From an uncultured bacterium (GTDB taxonomy: Bacteria; Bacillota; Clostridia; Lachnospirales; Lachnospiraceae): a stretch of DNA of 64,000 nt. Shown here piece after piece: positions 8,689 to 15,799 of this stretch. Position 1 is the first letter of the stretch, and each line of letters opens with the position of its first letter. The position numbers and the translations under genes were made by a program. The stretch is taken from NCBI GenBank assembly GCA_905214875.1, contig CAJMNR010000023.1, positions 1 through 64,000 on the forward strand, read 5' to 3'. The notes beneath the pieces were generated by a model. The model saw only the letters and a list, made by a program, of their open reading frames with translations. It did not search any database and was not told where the DNA came from.

Positions 8689-9648
8689 TTATTTATTTAC
8701 TTTTTTTCTTAAATTAGCAACGATTAAACCACCAGCACATACAACTAATACAGAGTATACTAATGCTAAAGAAACATCACCAGTTGTCTTAGTGTCATCA
8801 GTTGTAGTTGTTGCAGCTGCGGTAGCAGTTGCTGCAGTAGTAGCAGAAGGTTCAGCTGTTTCAGTAGTGTCACTGTCATCTTGATCATCAGCGTCATCAT
8901 CAGCATCGTCTGTTGTATCAGCATCATCTTTTGAAGTATCATCAGCAGCATCTGTTGTAGTAGGTGCTTCTGTAGCTTGAGTATCAGTGTCAGCTTTGTC
9001 TGTTGCATCAGCGTCATCACTAGCAGATGAATCAGCAACGTCATAGCAATCAACAGCAACATTAGTAATTGTTACATCTGGTTTTGCTTCAGAATCTAAT
9101 ACGAGCGCATCACCATCTTTTTTAAAGTTATTAATTACAGCACCAGCATCTTTTAAATCTTTTGCAAGATCAGGAATGTCTACACAGAAAACTAAAGCTT
9201 GATTGATAGGATTCTTGGAATCTTTACAAAGCATAGATACTGTATATGTTCCATCACCTTTAACAGTAACATCACCTGCTGTACCTGGATCCCAGTTTGA
9301 ATTTCCCCAGCTAGCATCAGCGAATACAACGAAAGCATTATAAGATTTGTCTTTCACAGAAGCAATCTTATCTAATCCGCTAATAGTAAATGTTACAGAT
9401 ACTTTGTCAGAGGCAACGACTTGTTTAGGATCTAAGACGCTGTCATCTTTTGTTGAACCATATTCATTTCTTAATTCAATACGATATTTATTAGTCGTAT
9501 CTTCGATGTTACCAAAGAAAATTTTATCTTGATTTACGGTAACACTTTTTGCTGATTCAGCAGCACCTGTTGGAATAGCAATGGACCCCACAACCATTGC
9601 ACCAGTCAGTAAAGCAACAAAACCTTTTTTCAATTTTGAATGAAACAT
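8689..9648 (-). CDS. secreted, membrane-anchored surface protein, paralogue 2
   Basis: A 319-residue paralogue of the protein at 7550-8389 with the same layout. A signal peptide ends near residue 30. A beta-rich ectodomain follows with N-Q-D-K-I-F-F-G-N-I-E-D and Y-R-I-E-L-R-N-E-Y-G motifs. Next is an unusually long Asp/Thr/Ala-rich linker (about residues 208-287), then T-K-T-T-G-D, a hydrophobic helix and a basic end. The ectodomain is most divergent in the loop with W-G-N-S-N-W-D, a possible ligand-binding loop. The acidic linker is about 40 residues longer than in paralogue 1, suggesting a spacer spanning the cell wall. Function is unknown; the family looks like a duplicated adhesin or carbohydrate-binding surface protein (inference). 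Confidence 0.7.
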   Translation of the reverse strand: MFHSKLKKGFVALLTGAMVVGSIAIPTGAAESAKSVTVNQDKIFFGNIEDTTNKYRIELRNEYGSTKDDSVLDPKQVVASDKVSVTFTISGLDKIASVKDKSYNAFVVFADASWGNSNWDPGTAGDVTVKGDGTYTVSMLCKDSKNPINQALVFCVDIPDLAKDLKDAGAVINNFKKDGDALVLDSEAKPDVTITNVAVDCYDVADSSASDDADATDKADTDTQATEAPTTTDAADDTSKDDADTTDDADDDADDQDDSDTTETAEPSATTAATATAAATTTTDDTKTTGDVSLALVYSVLVVCAGGLIVANLRKKVNK

Positions 9649-9676
9649 AAATATCTCCTCCTAGATTTGTTTAATG

Positions 9677-9688
9677 AACTAACTATTA
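9677..9688 (-). repeat. 5' copy of the TAATAGTTAGTT motif (gene 8689-9648)
   Basis: Read in the gene direction, TAATAGTTAGTT lies about 30 nt before the start codon, at the same relative place as in the upstream region of paralogue 1. Confidence 0.55.
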
Positions 9689-9842
9689 ATAAGTTTATGA
9701 TAACAAAGTAATTTACAAAAAAATACATGAAATATTGCACCATTTATACCCTAAGATTTATATCTTGGGGAAAAAGAGAAGATTAGCATCGATATAATAT
9801 TTTTTAGGATATGAATATTTTTGAAATTAATGAAAATACTAG

Positions 9843-9872
9843 TTGACAGATGATATTATACGACGTATAGTA
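9843..9872 (+). promoter_or_regulatory. promoter with overlapping 19-bp PadR-type operator
   Basis: TTGACA (9843-9848), 17-nt spacer, TATAGT (9866-9871). A near-perfect 19-bp palindrome, TAtTATACG-a-CGTATAgTA (9854-9872, only positions 3, 10 and 17 unpaired), covers the spacer and -10 element. A repressor bound here would block polymerase. The gene that follows encodes a PadR regulator, so autorepression is the simplest reading. Confidence 0.75.
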
Positions 9873-9886
9873 TTGGTAACAAAATA

Positions 9887-9919
9887 ATATCGCAGTTTAT
9901 ATAATATGATAAGCGATAT
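9887..9919 (+). promoter_or_regulatory. inverted repeat in the padR leader
   Basis: ATATCGC (9887-9893) and GCGATAT (9913-9919) are inverted around an AT-rich loop, in the transcribed leader 15-50 nt downstream of the predicted start. It could be a second operator or an RNA stem-loop. Confidence 0.4.
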
Positions 9920-9945
9920 ATTAAGTAGAGTAAGGAGGCTTTGCT

Positions 9946-10272
9946 ATGATCTTTAATACTGGTGCAGCTTTACTAGATGCAATCGTACTTGCAGTTGTAT
10001 CTAAAGATGCAGAAGGAACTTATGGTTATAAGATTACGCAGGAAGTAAGAGAAGTAATTGAGATTTCAGAATCTACTTTATATCCAGTGCTAAGAAGACT
10101 ACAGAAGGATTACTGTTTAGAAGTATACGACAAAGAATACGGAGGAAGAAATAGAAGATATTATAAAGTTACAGATAAAGGAATGGCACAATTGAACTTA
10201 TATTGTGCAGAGTGGAAAATATATTCCGAAAAAATATCATCAATGTTATTGGGGGTGAAGAAAGGTGAGTAG
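9946..10272 (+). CDS. PadR-family transcriptional regulator
   Basis: A 108-residue winged-helix regulator of the short PadR class (PF03551). The recognition-helix region S-E-S-T-L-Y-P-V-L-R-R-L and the wing G-G-R-N-R-R-Y-Y-K-V-T are typical. It heads a PadR-DUF1700-DUF4097-PspC operon, an arrangement common in Firmicutes for membrane or cell-envelope stress. TAAGGAGG precedes the ATG. A 19-bp palindrome overlaps the promoter and probably mediates autoregulation. The gene overlaps the next by 8 nt, which suggests translational coupling. Confidence 0.9.
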   Translation: MIFNTGAALLDAIVLAVVSKDAEGTYGYKITQEVREVIEISESTLYPVLRRLQKDYCLEVYDKEYGGRNRRYYKVTDKGMAQLNLYCAEWKIYSEKISSMLLGVKKGE

Positions 10273-11011
10273 ACAAGAATTTTTAAGTCAATTAGAACAG
10301 CTTTTGATGGATATTCCAGCAGAGGAAAGGCAAGAAGCCATCCGTTATTACCAGGATTATTTTGATGATGCGGTTGATATAGATGACGATAAGTTAATTA
10401 GTGAACTTGGAAGTCCTGAAAAGATTGCAAGACAATTAAAAGTCAATCTATATAATAAAGCGTCTAGTGAAGCCGGCGTTTATACAGAGAATGGATACAG
10501 CAATGCATTCTTTGAGGAAAGTAAGGAAGAACTTAATGTAATTGGGCAAGAGGAGAAAAACTATCAAGATTCTTCCTATAATAATGGAGCATATCAATCA
10601 GGAGCGTATAATAGCAGTTATAACAGACCACAAGGACGAAGCAACAATACTTTGTTGATTATCATTTTGATTGTTACTTCACCAATCTGGGCGTCACTTG
10701 CATTTGGAGCATTTTTCGGAGTTGGTGGTACTTTATTAGGAGTAATCGTTGGCTTTGGAGCTGCGTTTTTAGGATTGTTAGTTGGCGGTGTAACATGTGT
10801 TGGATATGGAGTCGTACAGTTATTTTTCAATCCATTAAGTGGAGTCTTGTTAATAGGTGCCGGATTTATCTTATTAGCAATCGCAATTTGTTTTTGTATC
10901 TTATTGGTACTTATTGTTTCAAAGTTGATACCTGCCATTGTTCGAGGTATTCAGTATGTTTGTAATAAAGTATTTCATAAGGAGGCAAGGCAGTATGGGG
11001 AAAGGAATTAA
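10265..11011 (+). CDS. DUF1700 (HAAS-domain) membrane protein
   Basis: A 248-residue protein with an N-terminal HAAS/DUF1700 domain (E-F-L-S-Q-L-E-Q-L-L through S-E-L-G-S-P-E-K-I-A, residues 4-60). A Tyr/Asn/Gly-rich linker follows (about 85-125), then three hydrophobic segments rich in Gly (about 127-225), and a basic C-terminus. The start is GTG, with GGGGG 9 nt upstream inside the end of padR. DUF1700 proteins are usually encoded beside PadR regulators and DUF4097 proteins; they are thought to be membrane partners in envelope stress response, but no biochemical activity is established. Confidence 0.85.
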   Translation: MSRQEFLSQLEQLLMDIPAEERQEAIRYYQDYFDDAVDIDDDKLISELGSPEKIARQLKVNLYNKASSEAGVYTENGYSNAFFEESKEELNVIGQEEKNYQDSSYNNGAYQSGAYNSSYNRPQGRSNNTLLIIILIVTSPIWASLAFGAFFGVGGTLLGVIVGFGAAFLGLLVGGVTCVGYGVVQLFFNPLSGVLLIGAGFILLAIAICFCILLVLIVSKLIPAIVRGIQYVCNKVFHKEARQYGERN

Positions 11012-11849
11012 GCGAGCATTAATTGCTGCGGGAATACTATTTGTACTTGGTATAGCACTTTGTACGGTTGCAGTTGCAACCGGGGTTAATGTTGCAAATG
11101 TTACTTTTTTTAGATATGATAAGGGTGAGATGATAAGTTTTGATCAGACGTATATCGAAAAAATCGATAGCATTGATATTGATTTTGAGGCAGGAGAATT
11201 AAAGGTTGTAGAAGGAGAACAGTTTCGAGTAGAAGCACAAAATGTTCCGAAAAAGGCATTTTCAGTTACGGTTGACAATGGGACTTTAAAGGTAAAAGAG
11301 AATGCATCTCACTGGTGGCACTTGAATTTCGGTTGGATATTTGGAGACAATGAGGAGGAATATGATTCTGTGATCACGGTCTATGTTCCAGCAGCAACGA
11401 CGCTTGAGAAATTTGAGTTAGATATGTCAGCAGGAAAGGGAACAATCAATAATATAAAGGCGGAAGAAGCAAAAGTTGATATGTCGGCAGGAAAACTGGA
11501 TATCACTGCATTTACTATTTCAAAAGAGACGAAATTAAAGATGAGTGCAGGCGTTATGAATGTCAATAAGTCAGAATTAAAAGACTGCGATATGCATCTT
11601 AGTGCAGGAAGCTTATATATAGAAGGAACGCTTACAGGAGATTCCTCTGCCTCATGCAGTGCAGGCTCAATTGCGATAGAAACGAGTCTTACGGAAGATA
11701 TGTATGACTATGATGCAGATGTTTCAGCCGGAAGTATCGAAATCAATGGAGAGAAGATTACAAACAATCATAACAAAATTAATAACAGCGCAAGCAATCG
11801 ATTTGAATTAGACTGCAGCGCTGGTAAGATCACTGTCAAAACGAAATAA
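10995..11849 (+). CDS. DUF4097-family beta-strand-repeat membrane protein
   Basis: A 284-residue protein with one N-terminal membrane helix (residues 6-30) and a long beta-helix-like region of short repeats with the pattern x-x-S-A-G-x (D-M-S-A-G-K, M-S-A-G-V, L-S-A-G-S, C-S-A-G-S, V-S-A-G-S, C-S-A-G-K). This is the DUF4097 / putative adhesin fold. The ATG at 10995 was chosen because GGAGG lies 9 nt upstream; it sits 17 nt inside the preceding gene. The topology suggests an extracellular beta-solenoid anchored by the N-terminal helix. The role, probably in envelope stress, is inferred from the operon. Confidence 0.85.
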   Translation: MGKGIKRALIAAGILFVLGIALCTVAVATGVNVANVTFFRYDKGEMISFDQTYIEKIDSIDIDFEAGELKVVEGEQFRVEAQNVPKKAFSVTVDNGTLKVKENASHWWHLNFGWIFGDNEEEYDSVITVYVPAATTLEKFELDMSAGKGTINNIKAEEAKVDMSAGKLDITAFTISKETKLKMSAGVMNVNKSELKDCDMHLSAGSLYIEGTLTGDSSASCSAGSIAIETSLTEDMYDYDADVSAGSIEINGEKITNNHNKINNSASNRFELDCSAGKITVKTK

Positions 11850-11880
11850 TATAATTTTTAATAAGAATGGAGCGTTTTAT

Positions 11881-12066
11881 ATGGAAACAAAAAGACTTAC
11901 AAAATCAATTATGGACCGTAAAATTTGTGGAGTATGTGGTGGAATCGCAGAATATTTTAATGTAGATCCAACGCTTATAAGAATCATTGCAATTGTATTT
12001 GGTGTCTCAGGGGGAACAGGAATCTTAGCATATATTCTTGCGGCTATCATAATGCCTGAAAAATAA
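11881..12066 (+). CDS. PspC-domain small membrane protein
   Basis: A 61-residue protein that is almost entirely a PspC domain (PF04024): basic N-terminus, I-C-G-V-C-G-G-I-A-E-Y-F, then D-P-T-L-I-R-I-I and one hydrophobic helix ending I-M-P-E-K. PspC proteins act in the inner membrane in phage-shock-type envelope stress responses. It is the last gene of the operon, 31 nt after the DUF4097 gene and directly before an intrinsic terminator. Confidence 0.92.
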   Translation: METKRLTKSIMDRKICGVCGGIAEYFNVDPTLIRIIAIVFGVSGGTGILAYILAAIIMPEK

Positions 12067-12096
12067 AACATGGTCTATTAATATAGAAGAAAATCT

Positions 12097-12131
12097 AAAA
12101 AGCTGGTCCTTTTAATTAGGGCTGGCTTTTT
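12097..12131 (+). terminator. terminator of the PadR-PspC operon
   Basis: A 13-bp stem including G-U pairs (12097-12109 with 12119-12131) ending in a T run. Confidence 0.8.
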
Positions 12132-12228
12132 CTTGTATGCAATTAAGTACAATCCATTTAATTCCAATAGCTAATTATAAGATATTATTATGACGATAGT
12201 AAGTATTAAAGAAGTTAGGAGGTTTTAT

Positions 12229-14268
12229 ATGAAGAAAAGAAACAGTGTGGCCGTTAAGATTATCCTCCTATTCATGGTGGGATTCTTAATTGCGATTTTA
12301 GTGAACGGCGTTTTTATTTATCGAAGTTTTGATAATGTATCGAATAAAAGTACGAAACAGAGCCTTGAACAGACAATCACTCAGGCTGAAACTAGTTTTC
12401 AAGTATATTTAAAGACATTAAGTGCTCCAGTCGATCTTGTTACAAGAAATAAAGTTGTTCAGGAAGTTGGGGAGACAGGTCTTGAAAAGGTACAGGATCA
12501 AGTAGGAAATGCATTAGCATCAGCATGTAAAATTACAGATGGCGCAGTTCGCGCATGCTTCTCTACAGAAAAGGGAGAGTACATAAGCACTACGGTTACT
12601 CTTAAGGATGATGGTAAGAAAACAGTAAATAATGAATATTCGACTTTAGTCAATAACAGAACAAAAGATTGGTACATTAACTGCCAGGGTAAAGAAGGCG
12701 TCAATACGATTTTTAGTTATTTTACGACACCTTATACAGATGGGGAAACAGGAGAGGCAATTATTACTATTTCTCAACCGGTAAAAAGTAAGGATGTCCT
12801 GATTGGTGTTGTAAGTATGGACGTAAAAGCTGAAACATTGAATTCTTATATCCAAGGAATTCAACTTTTAAATACGGGATTTGTCGTAGTAGCAAATGAA
12901 ATGGGCGAAGTTGTTGTCAGTGACAAGGATAATATCTTTTATATGACGAAACTATCTGAATATGAATTCTTCCAGGATGCTTCCGAAGAAAATAAGATTT
13001 ATACAGATACCATTAACGGAAAAAGCTATACGATCACATCAGTAAAAGAAGCAGTTACTGGATGGAGAATCATCGGAATTGTCAGCGCAGATGAGAATGA
13101 TGAAAGCCAGAAGAGCATGTCATTTAGCATTTTAATTTCAGGTGTGATAGTGATTGCTCTTGGAATCGCATTTGCATGTATCCTTGCATTCTATATTATT
13201 AAGCAGATTCGTGTAATGTTAGTAATGACTAAGAAAGTGGCAGCCGGCAACTTCTCTGAGAAGATTAAGGTTTCTACAAAGGACGAATTTGGTGAATTAG
13301 AAACAGCATTTAATACCATGATTGATGATGTTAGTGAATTGATTCGACATGTTGAAGAAAAGTCAGATCGAATTAATGAAGTTTCCTCCAATATTAGTGA
13401 GGCTTCCAAGGTAACAACGGAAACGGTTGGACAAGTTTCAGAAGCAATCAATAATGTTGCACTTGGCGCATCAAATCAGGCAGAAAGCACACAGGAAGCA
13501 AATGTTGAGGTTGAGAACTTAAGCATGGGACTTGATCAGGTAAAATCTCAAGTAAATGATATTACAAAAGTATCAAGCAATGCGAAAGAATTAAGTGGCG
13601 CAGGTCTTGAGAGTGTTAAGGGGCTTATGGAAACGACAGACAAGGCAAAAGAAAACTCAAAAGTCAGCTTAAGCACGATGGATGAGATGTTAACAAGTAT
13701 TGAGAAAATCTCATTTATCAGTGAAACAATCAGTGAAATTACAGATCAGACGAATCTGTTATCCTTAAATGCTAGTATTGAGTCAGCGCGAGCAGGGGAA
13801 TTTGGAAAAGGATTTGCTGTCGTAGCAGATGAAATCAGAAAGTTATCAGAACAATCCAAAGCATCAACGGATCAAATTAAAAAGATTGTAGCGGAAATTA
13901 CGCAAAAATCAGCTCATGTGAAAAATGCCATCGTGGAAAGTAATTCATTACAAGAAGAACAACGTGCAGCAGTTGAGTCTACAAGAGAGTTATTCTTACA
14001 ATTACTTGAAATAATTGAAACGTTAAATACAGGCATGGATAAAATCAATGTATTAAATGATAAGATGAACGATAACAAGCATATTGTTATTGAACGTATG
14101 GAAGATATCGCATCTGTATCTGAAGAGAGTGCAGCTTCGGCAGAAGAAGTAGATGCATCGACAGTAGAAATGCAAGGATCAATTAGCGAAATCACTGGAA
14201 AATCAGAAGAGTTAAATGAGATTGCAAAAGAACTACAGGCAGCTATTCAAAAATTTATTTTAAGCTAG
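12229..14268 (+). CDS. methyl-accepting chemotaxis protein with Cache-type sensor domain
   Basis: A 679-residue transmembrane chemoreceptor. Helix 1 spans about residues 8-30; an extracellular ligand-binding domain of dCache type covers about 31-295 (D-W-Y-I-N, S-Q-P-V, S-M-D-V-K motifs); helix 2 is about 297-324, then a HAMP domain to about 380. The cytoplasmic signalling coiled coil carries the conserved tip D-Q-T-N-L-L-S-L-N near residue 506 and A-R-A-G-E-x-G-K-G-F-A-V-V-A-D-E-I-R. It signals to CheA/CheW, which are not encoded here. The ATG at 12229 was chosen for the TAGGAGG six bases upstream. The ligand is unknown; many dCache receptors bind amino acids. Confidence 0.92.
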   Translation: MKKRNSVAVKIILLFMVGFLIAILVNGVFIYRSFDNVSNKSTKQSLEQTITQAETSFQVYLKTLSAPVDLVTRNKVVQEVGETGLEKVQDQVGNALASACKITDGAVRACFSTEKGEYISTTVTLKDDGKKTVNNEYSTLVNNRTKDWYINCQGKEGVNTIFSYFTTPYTDGETGEAIITISQPVKSKDVLIGVVSMDVKAETLNSYIQGIQLLNTGFVVVANEMGEVVVSDKDNIFYMTKLSEYEFFQDASEENKIYTDTINGKSYTITSVKEAVTGWRIIGIVSADENDESQKSMSFSILISGVIVIALGIAFACILAFYIIKQIRVMLVMTKKVAAGNFSEKIKVSTKDEFGELETAFNTMIDDVSELIRHVEEKSDRINEVSSNISEASKVTTETVGQVSEAINNVALGASNQAESTQEANVEVENLSMGLDQVKSQVNDITKVSSNAKELSGAGLESVKGLMETTDKAKENSKVSLSTMDEMLTSIEKISFISETISEITDQTNLLSLNASIESARAGEFGKGFAVVADEIRKLSEQSKASTDQIKKIVAEITQKSAHVKNAIVESNSLQEEQRAAVESTRELFLQLLEIIETLNTGMDKINVLNDKMNDNKHIVIERMEDIASVSEESAASAEEVDASTVEMQGSISEITGKSEELNEIAKELQAAIQKFILS

Positions 14269-14273
14269 GAAAT

Positions 14274-14308
14274 AAAAAAGCGTTACACAGATTGTGTAAC
14301 GCTTTTTT
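14274..14308. terminator. bidirectional terminator between MCP and cheY genes
   Basis: A perfect 16-bp stem with a 3-nt loop and A/T tracts on both sides separates the convergent genes. Confidence 0.9.
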
Positions 14309-14332
14309 GCTCCGTTAAACTTGGCAATTACA

Positions 14333-14689
14333 TTAAAGTACGCTTTGAATACCTTCGCGAATTTGTTCAGGATCAAAAGGCTTCGTTAGGTATTCACGGG
14401 CACCATATTTGATCGCTTCTACAAGCTTATTTTTCTGACCAGCAGCAGTTACCATGATTACTTTGGCTTCTGGATCATAAGTCATAATTTCTTTTAAAGC
14501 ACCAATACCATCAAGTTCAGGCATTGTAATGTCCATAGTAACGATATCAGGCTGAAATTCTTTGTATTTTTCTATTGCCTCTGTACCAGTGGTTGCTTCA
14601 GCAATCACCTCATGATGATCAGCTTCAAGAATGTTTCGTAAGAATTTTCTTGAAGTTTTTGAATCGTCAACTAATAATATTTTAGCCAT
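14333..14689 (-). CDS. cheY: single-domain response regulator, CheY type
   Basis: A 118-residue stand-alone receiver domain. The acidic pocket D8-D9, phospho-acceptor D53 (T-M-D-I-T-M-P), switch T81 and K103 (L-T-K-P-F) are all present. There is no output domain, as in CheY. It is encoded 15 nt downstream of a CheX-like gene and convergent with a chemoreceptor, so it most likely carries the chemotaxis signal to the flagellar switch or acts as a phosphate sink. Another single-domain regulator role cannot be excluded. Confidence 0.88.
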   Translation of the reverse strand: MAKILLVDDSKTSRKFLRNILEADHHEVIAEATTGTEAIEKYKEFQPDIVTMDITMPELDGIGALKEIMTYDPEAKVIMVTAAGQKNKLVEAIKYGAREYLTKPFDPEQIREGIQSVL

Positions 14690-14704
14690 GTTAAGCGCCT
14701 CCTA

Positions 14705-15589
14705 TTACATATATTCAATTGGTGAATCAATTGAAAGAACTAAGTCAAAATGATTTTCTGCACATATTAGTGTTACAACGATAAGAGTATCACAGATCAT
14801 TTTCTGATTTGCATAAAAATTAGGAGGAAGCATGTCAATTTCGATATCATCTTCACTTAATTTTGTTGCATATTGGCCATTGATACAATTGATAAATTCA
14901 CAAATTGCATCATAAGAATCTGCATCAATTTCCGTGAACTCTTCTTCTGCAAACCTATTTGCTATCGTAAGCAGACTGTCTGCATTTCCTGAAAAACCAA
15001 GCTGTATGCTATGGTCACCAGCGGCAGTCTGGATTGCAAGATTCTCAAATTCATATTCTGTTGTTGTATAACATTTCATAATACAGATGTTCGAATCTAT
15101 AAAACGTATTAAATTACGAATAGTAAGACTAATTAATTCCGAATGCATCTTGCTATCGATATGAAGCAAGAGTGGAATAACGGATTCTGTATCTCCAGAT
15201 TTAAATATTGCCATCTGGCTGTCGGTATAGCCGTTCTCAGATTGGTAATCCTTTAAATAGCCAGTTATTTCGTCTAGGGTGAGTAGATCTTGATCAATCA
15301 GCAACTGAATAAACTTGTGATAGGTATTTTCCTGTAGGGACAGCAAGTGTTCTACATTAGCTTCTGTTAAATACCCCTTTTCTTGCGCAATATCGCCAAA
15401 GCGATGATCCATGCAAGCTTGAAGTCGGTTGACTTCATCTGCCTGTTTCTGAGTCAGTAGACCTTCTGAAACAGCAATTAGCCCTAGTTTAACGCCAGCT
15501 TCTTGGACTTTATGTTTTATAGCAAGGTAGTCTGCTTGTGTTAATGCGCTACGCTTTACTAAGTAGTTCCCAAATAACAAATAAAACAT
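14705..15589 (-). CDS. CheX/CheC-like protein with an N-terminal tandem-helical domain
   Basis: A 294-residue cytosolic protein. The C-terminal half (about 155-294) resembles the CheX family of CheY-P phosphatases (PF13690), including the helix pattern E-F-I-N-C-I-N-G matching the E-x3-N catalytic motif. The N-terminal half has two similar helical units (G-L-I-A-V-S-E-G-L-L-T and G-D-I-A-Q-E-K-G-Y-L-T) reminiscent of type II secretion/MshE N-terminal repeats, sometimes linked to cyclic-di-GMP binding. Pairing with cheY suggests it dephosphorylates that regulator. The ATG at 15589 was chosen for AAAGGAGA just upstream; the longer frame to 15640 has no such site. Confidence 0.75.
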   Translation of the reverse strand: MFYLLFGNYLVKRSALTQADYLAIKHKVQEAGVKLGLIAVSEGLLTQKQADEVNRLQACMDHRFGDIAQEKGYLTEANVEHLLSLQENTYHKFIQLLIDQDLLTLDEITGYLKDYQSENGYTDSQMAIFKSGDTESVIPLLLHIDSKMHSELISLTIRNLIRFIDSNICIMKCYTTTEYEFENLAIQTAAGDHSIQLGFSGNADSLLTIANRFAEEEFTEIDADSYDAICEFINCINGQYATKLSEDDIEIDMLPPNFYANQKMICDTLIVVTLICAENHFDLVLSIDSPIEYM

Positions 15590-15719
15590 AAAATGTCTCC
15601 TTTCGCAATATATATTTACCACTAAATATATATCGGTCAAATTTGAGTATTATTTAACAAATCCATACAAAAATATATCGAATTATAGAGAATAAGTAAG
15701 GAAAAGGGGCATTTATTCA

Positions 15720-15748
15720 TTGACAACATTTTTAAAGATTTATATAAT
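15720..15748 (+). promoter_or_regulatory. sigma-A promoter of argS
   Basis: Consensus TTGACA (15720-15725), 17-nt spacer and consensus TATAAT (15743-15748). The leader is only about 45 nt, too short for a T-box. Confidence 0.85.
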
Positions 15749-15799
15749 GAAACAATATATATGGAAATTAGATATTTATGAAAGAAGGTTCGTGGTTTA

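Noticed and set aside
8766..9062. Leu/Met-rich 98-residue frame, minus strand
   Set aside because: Frame-shifted shadow of the Asp/Thr/Ala linker of the surface protein at 8689-9648.
15749..15799. T-box riboswitch before argS
   Set aside because: The leader between the predicted start site and ATG is only about 45 nt, with no specifier stem or terminator.
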